Shown piece by piece: positions 22,901 to 32,852 of a stretch of DNA of 64,000 nt. Source of the DNA: Neodontobutis hainanensis (lineage: Eukaryota; Chordata; Actinopteri; Gobiiformes; Odontobutidae); NCBI GenBank assembly GCA_024349245.1, contig JALDNG010000783.1:61462-125461 (forward strand), read 5' to 3'. A model generated the notes under the pieces. That model did not search any database, was not told where the DNA came from, and worked only from the letters and a program-made list of their open reading frames with translations. How positions within the stretch are numbered: the first letter of the stretch is position 1; every line of letters begins with the position of its first letter. A program made the position numbers and the translations under genes.

Positions 22901-23802
22901 TTCCTAACTTGACAAGGACACTCCTGACCTCTCACTGTTGACTTTAGGACGTTGTATTCAAAGGTTAAGGAACAGTATTTGAATTCAGCCAAAGTATTTA
23001 CCATATCACTGCAACCCTGTGTGCCTTGGTTGACTAGCTTTTAAGGAGCCTTTTACAATTGTGTGGACAAAGAATTCGGTATTGTCAGAAGCATCACCAA
23101 CAAGACCGAATGCCTGATGTCAAACCTAAGCTGGCAAAGAAGAACATTCAATTTCGACAACATTCTCCAGGTATAAACGAGGAGGCTGGAGATAGACTTA
23201 ACATATTCAAAAGTAGTAGTTGTTGAGTAGTTTTTTGTTTTCTTCCAGGCCTTAATGTCACTGTTTGTGATGTACTCGAAGGACGGATGGGTGAATTATC
23301 ATGTACGACGGCCTCGGCGCTGTCGGAGAAGACCTTCAGGTATTATCACTAAACAAAACGAGACTTAACACCAGAGGAGACCGAGTCCTCTCTGAAAAGA
23401 AAATCCTGTTATAAGGATTGGTGTAGAAAAATAAATATAACATAACAACACTTAAAGAAATCCATGACTCAATAAAACTGATAACTATCTTTATTGTTAT
23501 TAATAAATGTATTTTCTCACTGTATAAGTAACTTATACAAAACACAACCTTAAGCAGGAATAGTTAAAGTGGATTGGATCACGCTGATCCTTTGTGAATT
23601 TATCAGTTGTGTTTTGTTTTTCAGCCTGTGACAAACAACAAGACCTGGATGGCTCTGTACTTTCTATCGCTTATAATAATGAGCATCCTCCTGCTGGACA
23701 TGTTCATCGGGACCATGGTCGACACATTCAACGAAGTCCAGCAAAAACAGAAAATCCAAAGAGGGGACCTCACACAGGCGAAAATGACCCTAACACGGAA
23801 CA
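13649..23802 (+). CDS. Cav3-like (T-type) calcium channel alpha-1, copy B: domain I pore loop through domain III (gene span, N-terminal and domain IV exons not found)
   Basis: Seventeen exons in order encode IS5-P, IS6, a short I-II linker, IIS1-S6, a short II-III linker and IIIS1-S6. Filter motifs are TLEGW (Glu, domain I), TQEDW (Glu, domain II) and SKDGW (Asp, domain III); with TGDNW in copy A this completes the Glu-Glu-Asp-Asp signature of low-voltage-activated channels. Exons for IS1-S5 are missing between the Ig fragment and 13649. Domain IV exons are missing because a 40-kb minisatellite starts in the intron after the last exon. Twelve or so single-base frame breaks and one in-frame TAA are visible, while splice sites and pore residues are kept. 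Pseudogene or uncorrected assembly are both possible. Confidence 0.85.
14061..14240 (+). mobile_element. fragment of the same Tc1-like family
   Basis: It begins CAGTGCATCAGAAACATATT directly after a TA and continues CACAGTGCTTCACTTTTTCC and ACATTTTATGTTACAGCCTT. These match the terminal repeat of the element at 1183-1722. The other end is missing. It lies in the first intron of copy B. Confidence 0.8.
14508..14597 (+). CDS. copy B exon: domain I filter and start of IS6
   Basis: A 90-nt clean exon reading VITLEGWSEIMYFVMDAFSF, then GVFIFIVVTV. The TLEGW motif provides the first filter Glu. Exon phase is 0 on both sides. Confidence 0.93.
14598..15478 (+). other. intron of copy B
   Basis: About 0.9 kb without a recognisable exon or repeat; the open frames in it show no family resemblance. 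Confidence 0.55.
15479..15641 (+). CDS. copy B exon: IS6 end and proximal I-II linker
   Basis: It reads LGAFVMTNVCAVVISTQFSM and then KNKKIEYKLQ. One base is missing near 15590, after which KEQATRFLQKVYFEMR continues. Cav3 has VVIATQFS, then REQ.VRFLS at this site, where the gating-brake helix of T-type channels begins. Donor GTTAGA. Confidence 0.82.
15868..16037 (+). CDS. copy B exon: distal I-II linker and IIS1
   Basis: Three successive frames, each shifted by a lost A in an A-run: SHRRPPSDSAQIEIREK, then VYAYFREHLKN, then VATDCFDRVILFVNFLSIFV with IAMEHYQQ. The last is IIS1 (Cav3 ends it IEYHEQ). It joins in phase to the previous exon (codon AG|G). The whole I-II linker is therefore only about 60 residues, against several hundred in known Cav3 proteins. 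Confidence 0.75.
16038..16997 (+). other. intron of copy B
   Basis: Roughly 1 kb with no exon recognised; open frames here show no family resemblance. Confidence 0.55.
16998..17148 (+). CDS. copy B exon: IIS2-S3
   Basis: PLWWMKLLLISNIFIDAI, then after a lost base FFTEMVLK, then TAA at 17078-17080. In the same frame after the stop comes FDYFREFNNLLDFIIVITR (IIS3). Cav3 has EISN..F...F..EM.LK and F..FN..D at these places. The stop is the only nonsense codon in copy B not explained by a simple single-base indel. Confidence 0.75.
17217..17403 (+). CDS. copy B exon: IIS4 and IIS5
   Basis: It reads GGSMLAVLHVFRLL, then after an extra T near 17280 LVRLIMSHPNLWKQVLVLMK and TMKEAVPLWSLLLLFIFVF. It aligns without gaps to Cav3 IIS4-S5 (LSVLRTFRLLR.LKLVRF.PALRRQL.VLMKTM). 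Of five S4 charges, the first is His, the third Trp or Gly and the fifth Met. The donor reads CAG then GCATGT, so the intron is of the GC-AG type or its donor is mutated; the phase to the next exon is right (F-S-L-L-G-M). Confidence 0.78.
17478..17586 (+). CDS. copy B exon: IIS5 end and pore entry
   Basis: Clean 109-nt exon: LLGMHCFGSKFNFPTQDVHR, then RTNFDSILWSMLTVFQ. It matches Cav3 (ILGMHLFGCKF...NFDSLLWAIVTVFQ). Confidence 0.92.
17587..18285 (+). other. intron of copy B
   Basis: About 0.7 kb; nothing recognised. Confidence 0.55.
18286..18439 (+). CDS. copy B exon: domain II filter and IIS6
   Basis: It reads ILTQEDWNYVMYNGMITTSP, then WACFF; a run of seven T at 18354-18360 has one base too many, after which VAVIMLGKHLLLNVLVSIVV and RNFQVL follow. 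TQEDW carries the second filter Glu. Exon length minus the extra base is divisible by three, as the family's exon phase requires. Confidence 0.88.
18440..19390 (+). other. intron of copy B
   Basis: About 0.95 kb. A GC-richer patch near 18720-18810 has no visible homology. No exon assigned. Confidence 0.5.
19391..19450 (+). CDS. copy B exon: II-III linker
   Basis: A 60-nt exon in phase with both neighbours: AHSIISHEDTQTSVTAAVEN. The linker is hydrophilic with no recognised motif. It follows directly from FQVL of IIS6. Confidence 0.7.
19558..19628 (+). CDS. copy B exon: end of II-III linker
   Basis: It reads TPRYPKWFIDHKEWSLFLFS, then PQNK across the splice. Cav3 has W.LYLFSPQNRFR just before IIIS1. 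With the preceding 20-residue exon the II-III linker totals about 45 residues, far below the usual length. Confidence 0.88.
19629..21504 (+). other. long intron of copy B
   Basis: About 1.9 kb, including a short (TA)n run near 20272-20287 and a GC-richer patch at 19860-20110. No exon is recognised. Confidence 0.55.
21505..21628 (+). CDS. copy B exon: IIIS1
   Basis: Clean exon: FRVVCNQINASVKFAHLILL, then VVVLSCITLALERPSISDGST. Cav3 has FRV.C...IAHKMFDHVVLV...NC.TIALERP. Phase fits both sides. Confidence 0.93.
21739..21807 (+). CDS. copy B exon: IIIS2
   Basis: 69-nt clean exon: ERLVLTYCDYVFTGLFTLEM, then VLK. It matches Cav3 IIIS2 (S.YIF...FV.EM..K). Confidence 0.9.
21883..22049 (+). CDS. copy B exon: IIIS3 and start of IIIS4
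   Basis: It reads IIALGVVIGKDSYCHS, then a stretch where NVLDG is in another frame (two compensating indels give RERPRR instead), then VLVIVSAADVILSLSDPLHN and NRRIMGILKVLRYG. Cav3 has WNVLDGLLVLVS and KILGVLRVLRLL here. A donor at 22050 keeps phase with the next exon but makes S4 about six residues short; an alternative donor is at 22055. Confidence 0.78.
22323..22447 (+). CDS. copy B exon: IIIS4 end, S4-S5 linker and IIIS5
   Basis: It reads VLKHATRLKLAMDGLLASVK, then PITNIIIISAVFLF, then, correcting one extra T in a T5 run, YGVLGVQ. Cav3 has [20 protein letters not shown] and RPIGNI..., then GILGVQ. The exon without the extra base has the expected phase. Confidence 0.85.
22448..23037 (+). 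other. intron of copy B
   Basis: About 0.6 kb; no exon or repeat recognised. Confidence 0.55.
23038..23170 (+). CDS. copy B exon: IIIS5-P loop
   Basis: Two bases are missing at the start (LFKG needs one more T and one more G). After that the frame is clean: AFYNCVDKEFGIVRSITNKT, then ECLMSNLSWQRRTFNFDNIL and Q. Cav3 has LFKGKFYYC, NI..K.EC and YNFDNL.Q. Confidence 0.87.
23249..23339 (+). CDS. copy B exon: domain III filter
   Basis: It reads ALMSLFVMYSKDGWVN, then one extra T, then IMYDGLGAVGEDLQ. SKDGWVNIMYDGLDAVG is the Cav3 hallmark and gives the third filter residue as Asp. Exon is 91 nt where 90 fits. Confidence 0.93.
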
Positions 23803-23878
23803 GTTAGTCACATCTAGGCCACTGAGCCCAGTATTGCAGTGTTTGATTGTGGTTGTTAGGCCTTTTGTTGGTTTATTT
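23408..23878 (+). repeat. duplicated channel segment, right copy
   Basis: Partner of 1-470. After the shared GGTTTATTT, this copy switches to the 23-bp minisatellite instead of the last 13 bp of the intron and the IVS1 exon. Confidence 0.95.
23625..23802 (+). CDS. copy B exon: IIIS6 and start of III-IV linker
   Basis: Clean 178-nt exon: PVTNNKTWMALYFLSLIIMS, then ILLLDMFIGTMVDTFNEVQQ and KQKIQRGDLTQAKMTLTRN. It is near-identical to the exon at 218-394, flanking introns included. The next intron runs straight into the minisatellite at 23879. Confidence 0.92.
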
Positions 23879-24873
23879 GTCTGAACTTCTGCACCTCTAT
23901 AGTCTGTTCTAAAGCATGCCTACAGTGTTTTCTAATACTCAAATACAGTCTGTTCTAATGCTCGTCTACATTCTGTACTACTGCACCTCTACAGTCTGTT
24001 CTTCTGCACATTGTCAGTCTGTTCTACTGGACGTTTACAGTCTGCTCTAATGCTCGTCTACAGTCAGTTCTAAAGCCAAATCTAGAGTCTGTACTACTGC
24101 TGCTCTGAAGTTTGTTCAACTGCAAGTCTACAGAATGTTCAACTGGAGCTCTACAGTCTGTTCTAATGCCAGTTTACAGTCTGTACTATTGCTGTACTGC
24201 AGTCTGTTCTACTGCATGTCTACATTCTGTTTTACTGAACATCTACAGTCTGTTCTAATGCACATCTAAAGTCTGTTCTAATGCAAGTCTAGAGTCTGTA
24301 CCACTGCTTGTCTACAGTCTGTTCTACTGCACTTCTACAGTCTGTTCTAATAAACGTATACAGTCTTTTCTACTGCTCATCTACAGTCTATACTACTGCA
24401 CTTCTACAGTCTGTTCTATAGCTCGTTTACAGTCTGTATTACTGCACCTCTACAGTCTGTTCTAAAGAATGTCTAGAGTGTTTTCTAATACTCATATACA
24501 GTCTGTTCTAATGCTCGTCTACCCAACTGCACCTCTTCAGTTTGTTCTAAAGCATGTCTACAGTGTTTTGTAAAACTCATATACAGTCTGTTCTAATGCT
24601 CACCTACAGTCTGTACTACAGCACCTCTAGAGTCTTTTCTTCCACACATTGTCAGTCTGTTCTACTGGACGTTTACAGTCATTTCTAAAGCTTGTCTACA
24701 GTCTGTTCTAAAGCCAGTCTAGAGTCTGTTCTACTGCTGCTGTGAAGTCTGTTCAACTGCATGTCTATAGTCTGTTCAACTGCACCTCACGTCTGTTTTA
24801 TTGTATGTCTACACATTCTGTTCTAATGTACATCTACAGTCTGTTCAAATGCAAGTCAACAGTCTGTACTACC
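23879..24873 (+). repeat. array block F1 (forward)
   Basis: About 1 kb of CTACAGTCTGTTCTA-type monomers reading forward. It ends at a perfect inverted junction (14-nt arms at 24859-24872 and 24875-24888). Confidence 0.9.
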
Positions 24874-27800
24874 TGTAGTACAGACTGTAAATGTGCAGAA
24901 CAGACTGTAGACGTTTATTAAAACAGATTGTAGACGTGCAGTAGAACAGACCGTAGATGAGCGGTAGTACAGAATGTAGACTTGCATTAGAACAGACTGT
25001 AGATGTGCATTAGAACAGACTGTAGATGTGCAGTAAAACAGACTGTAGACATGCAGTAGAACAGACTGCAGTAGAGCAATAGTACAGATTGTAAACTGGC
25101 ATTAGAACAGACTGTAGAGGTGCAGTTGAAAAGACTGTAGACTTGCAGTTAAACAGACTGTAGACAAGCAGTAGTATATACTGTAGACTTGCATTAGAAC
25201 AGACTGTAGATGTGTATTAGAACAGACTGTAGACATACAATAGAAGAACCTGTAGAGATGCAGTTTAGCAGACTGTAGACATGCAGTCGTACAGACTTCA
25301 GTGCAGCAGCAGTACAGACTCTAGATTGGCTTTAGAACAGACTGTAGACGATCATTAGAACAGAATGTATTTAAGTATTAGAAAACACTGTAGACATGCT
25401 TTAGAACAGACAGTAGAGGTGCAGTTGTACAGACTGTAGATGAGCATTAGAACAGAATGTATTTAAGTATTAGAAAAAACAGTAGACATGCTTTAGAACA
25501 GACAGTAGAGGTGCAGTTGTACAGACTGTAGATGTGCAGTAGAACAGACTGTAGACGTGCAGTAGAACAGACTATAAATGAGCATTAGAATAGACTTTAG
25601 AAGTGCAGTAGTACAGACTGTAGAAGTGCAGTAGAACAGACTATAGATGTGCAGTAGAACAGACTGAAGACGTTTATAAGAAAAGACTGTAGACGTGCAG
25701 TAGAACAGACTGTAGATGAGCAGTAGTACAGACTGTAGACTTGCATTAGAACAGACTGTAGACATGCATTAGAACAGACTATAGATGTGCAGTAGAACAA
25801 ACTGTAGATGTGCAGTAGAACAGACTGACGATGTGCAAAAGAATAGACTGTAGAGGGCAGTAGTTGAGACTTTACACGAGCATTAGAACAAACAGTACAT
25901 GAGTATTAGAAAAGACTGTAGACATGTTTTAGAACAGACAGTAGAGTTCCAGTAGTACAGACTCTAGACGACAATTAGAACAAACTGTAGATATGCAGTA
26001 GAAGAGACTGTAAAGGTGCAGTAGTACAGAAAGTTAACAATTATTAAAAGAGACTGTAGGAGTGCAGTAAAACAGACTCTAAACAATAATTAGAACAGAC
26101 TGTAGACATCCAGTAGAACAGACTGTAGATGTGCATTAGAGGAGACTGTAGACGTTTATTAAAAGAGACTGTAGACGTGCAGTAGAACAGACTGTAGTGG
26201 TGCAGTTGAACAGACTGTAGACGTGCAGTTAAACATACTTCAGAGCAGCAGTAGTACAGACTCTAGATTGGCTTTAGAACAGACTGTAGACGAGCATTAG
26301 AACAGACTGTAAATGTCCAGTAGAACAGACTGACAATGTGCAGAAGAATAGACTGTAGAGATGCAGTAGTACAGACTGTAAAAGCGCATTAGAACAGACT
26401 GAGTATCTAGACATGCTTTAGAACAGATTGTAGAGGTGCAGTAGTTCAGACTATAAACGAGCATTAGAACAGACTGTAGATGTGCAGTAGAAGAGACTGT
26501 ATAGGTGCAGTAGTACAGACTGTCGACAATTATTAGAAAAGACTATAGACGTGCAGTAGAACGGACTGTAGACAAATATTAGAACAGACTGACAATGCTT
26601 CAGAAGAATTGACTTTAGAGATGCATTAGTACAGACTGTAAACAAGTATTAGAATAGACTATATATGAGTATTAGAAAAGATTGTAGACATGCTTTAGAA
26701 GAGACTGTAGAGGTGCAGTAGTACAGACTGTAGAAGAGCAGTAGTACAGATTATAGACTTGCATTAGAACAGACAGTAGATGTGCATTAGAATAGACTGT
26801 AGACGTACAATAGAAGTGACTGTAGAGGTGCAGTTGAACAGACAGTAGACGTGCAGTAGAAGAGACTGTAGATGTGTAGTAATATATATATATTAAAGAC
26901 CTGAAAAAAACAGACTGCAATTTAACAGACTTCAGAGCAGCAGTAGTACAGACTCTAGATTGGCTTTAGAACAGATTGTAGACGAGCTTTAGAACAGACT
27001 GTAAATGTCCAGTAGAACAGATTGACAATTAGAACAGATTGTAGATGTGCAGTTAAACAGACTATAGACATGCAGTAGAACAGACTGTAGACTTGCATTA
27101 GAACATAATGTAGATGTGCATTAGAACAGACTATAGATGTGGAGTAAAACAGACTGTAGACGTGCAGTAGAATAAACTGCAGTGGAGCAGTGGTACAGAC
27201 TGTAAACTGGCATTAGAACAGACTGTAGACATGCAGTAGAACAGACTGTAGAGGTGCAGTTGTACAGACTATAGACGTGCAGTAGATCAGACTGTAGATG
27301 AGCAGTAGTACAGATTGTAGACTTGCATTAGAACAGACTGTAGATGTGCATTAGAACAGACTGTAGCTGTGCAGTAGTACAGAATGTTGATAATTATTAG
27401 AACAGAGAGTAGATGTGCAGTAGAACGGACTCTAGACAATTATTAGAACAGACTGTAGATGTCCATTAGAACAGATTGTAGATGTGCATTAGAACAGACT
27501 GTAGATGTGCATTAGAAGAGACTGTAGACAATTATTAAAACAGACAATAGTCGTGCAATAGAACAGACTGTAGACAAGCAGTAGAACAGACTGTAGATGT
27601 GCAGTAGAACAAACTGTTGAGGTGCAGTAATACAGACTGCAAACGAGCATTATACAGACTGTAGAAGTGTAGTTGTACAGTGTTATAATAATTTTAATTT
27701 TAATGTTTATTGTTACTGGGACGTATAGTTCTCCTCAGGTCATGTCAAATTCATGTCATGCCCTTCGTGCTAATCCAAGCATTAAGTAGACATAACAGGA

Positions 27801-28600
27801 CTGAGACATGGCTTGTCACGGGACTTCTGCTCCTGGACCATTGTGAACGCCTCTCACCAGGGACGTCACTGTGTTGTATATAATCCCATGTTATGTTTAC
27901 ATCTTTAAGCAAACCTTCCGCTGTAATATTGTGCTGCTTTGCTTCTCCTTGCAAGGATTAATTTTTGGCCATTGCTTGTTAAATTATAATCGGTCTCCGT
28001 TTCTCTCTGGTTAAATATATGGATATAAAATATTCCTATAACATACAGACTGTAGATGTGCAGTAGAACAGAATGTAGACGATTAGAACAGACTGTATAC
28101 CTGCAGTAGTAGAACAGACTGTAGATGTGCATTAGAAAAGACTGTAGACGTTTATTAAAAATAGACTATAGTCGTGCAGTAGAACAGACTGTAGACGCAA
28201 TAGAACAGACTGTAGAGGTGCAGTTGAACAGACTGTAGATGTGCATTAGAACAGACTGTAGATGTGCATTAGAAGAGACTGTAGACAATTATTAAAACAG
28301 ACAATAGTTGTGCAGTAGAACAGACTGTAGACAAGCATTAGAAATTACTGTAAACGTCAGTAGAACAGACAATGTGCAGAAGAATAGACTCTAGAGGTGC
28401 ATTACTACAGACTGTAGATGAGCATTAGAACATACTCTATGAGTATTAGAAAACACTGTAGAAATGCTTTAGAACAGACTGTAGATATGCAGTTGTATAG
28501 ATTGTAGACAAGCATTAAAACAGACTGTAGAAGTGCAGTACTTCATACTGTAGATGTGCAGTAGAAAAGACTATTGAGGTGCAGTAGTACAGAATGTACA
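24874..28600 (-). repeat. array block R1 (reverse)
   Basis: Monomers read TAGAACAGACTGTAG on the + strand, so the block is inverted relative to F1. It is interrupted by the LTR-like element at 27681-28043. The right junction lies in TTTATTATTGCCC. Confidence 0.9.
27681..28043. mobile_element. solo LTR-like insertion, 363 bp
   Basis: The unique sequence starts TGTTATAATA and ends CCTATAACA (TG...CA with short inverted ends TGTTATA/TATAACA). It is flanked by the 5-bp direct repeat TACAG at 27676-27680 and 28044-28048. A TATA-like GTATATAA lies inside. The paralogous array segment near 49258-49300 lacks the insert and has a single TACAG at 49281-49285, an empty site. No gag or pol is present. 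Confidence 0.85.
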
Positions 28601-31600
28601 TTTATTATTGCCCTTCTACTGTCTCTTCTAATGCTCGTCTACTGTCTGTATTACTGCACCTCTACAGTCTGTACTAAAGCACATCTACAGTCTGTTCTAA
28701 TGGACGCCTACATTCTGTTCTAATGCTCATCTACAGTCTGTTCTATTGTATGTCTACAGTCTTTTCTACTGCACATCAACAGTCTGTTCTAATGCTCGCC
28801 TACAGTCTGTACAACTGCACCTCTACTGTCTGTTCTACTGCATGTCTACAGTCTGATCTAATGCCATTTTACAGTCTGTACTATTGCTCTACTGCACTCT
28901 ATTCTACTGCACGTCTACAGTCATTTTTACTGCACATCTAAAATCTGTTCTAATTGTCAGTCTGTTCTACAATCTACAGTCTGTACTAATTCTGCTCTGA
29001 AGTCTGTTCAACTGCATGTCTACAGTCTGTTCAACTGCACCTCTACAGTCTGTACTACTGCACTTCTACAGTCTGTTCTAATGCTCGTCTACAGTCTGTA
29101 TTACTGCACCTCTACAGTCTGTTATAAATGCATGTCTACAGTGTTTTCTAAAACTCATATACAGTCTGTTTATTTGCTCATCTACAGTCTGTACTACTGC
29201 AGCTCTAGAGTCTATTCTTTTGCACATTGTCAGTTTGTTCTACGGACGTTTACAGTCATTTCTATTGCTTGTTTACAGTCTGTTCTAAGGTAATTCTAGA
29301 GTCTGTACTACTGCTGCTCTGATTTCTGTTCACCTGCACGTCTACAGTCTGTTTTACTGCAAATCTACAATCTGTTCTAATTGTCAGTCTGTTCTACTGG
29401 ACGTTTACAGCCTGTTCTAAAGCTCATCTACAGTCTGTTCTAAAGCCAATCTAGAGTCTGTACTACTGCTGCTCTGACATCTGTTCAAATGCACATCTAA
29501 AGTCTGTTCAACTGCACGTCTACAGTCTGTTTTACTGCACATCTACAGTCTGTTCTAATGCACATCTACAGTCTGTTCTAATGCAAGTCTACAGTCTGTT
29601 CTGATAAATGTCTACAGTCTGTTCTACTACACATCTACAGTCTGTACAACTGCACCTCTACAGTCTGTTCTACTGGCTGTCTACAGTCTGTTCTAATGCC
29701 ATTTTACAGTCTTTACTACTGCTCTACTGCAGTCTATTCTACTGCACTTCTACAGTCTGTTCTACTGCACGACTATAGTCTGTATTAATAAATGTCTACA
29801 GTCTTTTCTAATGCACATCTACAGTGTGTTCTTGTGAAGTCTACAGTCTGTTCTAATAATTGTCTAGAGTCTGTTCTACTGCACGCCTACAGTCTCTTCT
29901 AATAATAGTCAACATTCTGTACTACAGCACCTCTACAGTCTCTTCTACTGCACATCTACAGTTTGTTCTAGTGGTCGTCTACAGTCTGTACTACTTCACC
30001 TCTACAGTCTGTTGTAAAGCATGTCTACAGTCTTTTCTAATACTAATGTACAGTCTGTTCTAATGCTCGTGTAAAGTCTTAACTACTGCACCTCTACAGT
30101 CTATTATTCTGCACATCGTCAGTCTTTTCTAATGCACATCTACAGTCTGTTCTAATGGACAACTACAGTCTGTTCTAATGCACATCTATAGTCTGTTCTA
30201 ATGCTCGTCCACAGTCTGTTCTAATGCAGGTCTTTAGTCTGTACTATTGCACATCTACAGTCTGTTCTACTAGACGTATACAGTCTGTTCTAATGCTCGT
30301 CTACAGTCTGTTCTATTGTACGCCTACAGTCTCTTATAATGCTACTTTACAGTCTGTACCTCTGCTCTACCGCATTTTGTTCTACTGCACGTCTATAGTC
30401 TTTTTATAAACGTCTATAGTCTATTCTACAGCATTTCTACAGTCATTACTACTGTACTTCTAAAGTCTATTCTAATGCTCATCAACAGTCTGTTCTAATG
30501 CAAGTCTACAGTCTGTGCTACTGCTCATCTACAGTCTGTACTACTGCACTTCTAAAATCTGTTCTAATGCTCATCTGCAGTCTGTATTACTGCACCTCTA
30601 CAATCTGTTCTAAAGCATATCTAGAGTGTTTTCTAATATTCATATAGAGTCTGTTCTAATGCTCGTCTACAGTCTGTACTACTGCACCTCTATAGTCTAT
30701 TCTTCTGCACTTTGTCAGTCTGTTCTGATAAACGTCTACAGTCTTTTCTACTACACATCTACAGTCTCTACTACTGCACTTCTAAAGTCTGTTTCTAATG
30801 CACATCTACAGTCTGTTCTAATGCAAGTCTATAGTCAGTACTACTGCTCATCTATGGTCTGTTCTAGTGCAGGTCTACAGTCTGTTCTAATAATCGTCTA
30901 CAGTCTATAGTCTGTTCTAATGCTCGTCCACAGTCTGTTCTAATGCAAGTCTATAATCTGTACTACTGCTCATTTACAGTCTGTTCTAATGCAAGTCTAC
31001 AGTCTGTACTACTGCTCATTTACGGTCTGTTCTACTACAGGTCTACAGTCTGTTGTAATAAACGTCTACAGTCTGTTCTACTGCACATCTACAGTCTGTA
31101 CTACTGCACTTCTACAGTCTGTTCTAATGCTCGTCTACAGTCTGTATTACTGCACGTCTACAGTCATTTCAACTACACCTCAACAGTCTGTTCTAATGCC
31201 AGTTTACATTCTTTTCCTCTGCTCTACTGCAGTCTGTTCTACTGCACGTCTACAGTCTGTTCTACTGCTGCTCTGAAGTCTGTTCAACTGCATGTCTGTA
31301 GTCTGTTCAACTGCACCTCTACGTCTGTTCTATTGTATGTCTACATTCTGTTCTAATGCACATCTACAGTCTGTTCTAATGCAAGTCTACAGTCTGTACT
31401 ACTGCTCGTGTACAGTCTGTACTATTGCACCTCTACAGTCTGTTCTAAAGTATGTCTACAGTCTATTCTAATACTCATACACAGTCTGTTCTAATGCTCG
31501 TCTACAGTCTCTACTAACGGACATTTAAATTCTATTCTTCTGCAGCATCATTAGTCTGTTTACTGGACATCTACAGTCTGTTCTATACACGTATATAGTC

Positions 31601-32852
31601 TCTTCAAATACTCGTCCACAGTCTGTTCTAATGCAGTCTGTACTACTGCACATCTATAGTCTGTTCTATTGCTCGAATACAGTCTGTTCTAATGTCCAAT
31701 AAAAGTCTTTACTACTCCACCTCTACAGTTTGTTCTACTTCTCCTTTACAGTCTGTTCTACTGCAGGTCTACAGTCTGTTCTACTGCACATCTACAGTCT
31801 GTTCTAATGCACATCTACAGTCTGTTCAACTGCAAGTCCACTGTCTCTTCTACTGCTCTTCTACAATCTGTTCTACTGCACAACTCTAGTCGGTTTTATT
31901 AAAGGTCTACAGTCTGTTCTAATGCACATCTACAGTCTGTTCTAATGCACATCTACAGTCTGTTCTAATGCAAGTCTACAGTCTTTACTACTGCTCATCT
32001 ACGGTCTGTTCTACTGCAGGTCTAAAATCTCTTCTAATAAATGTCTACAGTCTGTTCTACTGCACATCTACAGTCTGTAATACTGCACTTCTACAGACTG
32101 TTCTAATGCTTGTCTACAGTCTGTATTACTGCACCTCTACAGTCTGTTCCAAAGCATGTCTAGAGTGTTTTCTTATACTCAAATACAGTCTGTTTTAATG
32201 CTCGTCTACAGTCTGTTAAACTGCACCTCTACAGTCTGTTCTAAAGCATGTCTATAGTGTTTTCTAATTCAAATATACAGTTTGTTCTAGTGCTTGTCTA
32301 CAGTCTGAACTACTGCTCTTCTACAGTCTGTTCTAAAGCATGTCTAGAGTGTTTTCTAATACTCATATACAGTCTGTTCTAATGCTCATGTACAGTCTGT
32401 AGTACTGCACCTAGTCTATTCTTCTGCACATTGTCAGTCTGTTTTACTGGATGTTTACAGTCATTTCTAATGCAAGTCTACAGTCTGTACTACTGCTCAT
32501 CTACAGTCTGTTCTAATGCCAGTTTACAGTCTGTACTTCTGCTCTACTGCAGTCTGTTCTACTGCACGTCTACAGTCTGTTTTACTGCTCATATACAGTC
32601 TGTTCTAATGCACATCTACAGTCTGTTCTAATGAAAGTCTACATTCTGTACTACTGCTCACCTACAGTCTGTTCTTTTGCACGTCTACATTCTGTTCTGA
32701 TAAACTTCTACAGTCTGTTCTACTGCATATCTACAGTCTATACTATTGCACTTTTAAAGTCTGTTCTAATGCACATCTACAGTCTGTTCTCATGCAAGTC
32801 TAAAGTTTGTACTACTGCTCATCTACGGTCTGTTCTACTGCAGGTCTACAGT

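Noticed and set aside
11771..23802. A fused protein with Ig domains followed by a calcium-channel pore
   Set aside because: The Ig exons are frame-broken, the channel lacks domain I S1-S5, and nothing supports splicing between them; adjacency after a rearrangement is simpler.
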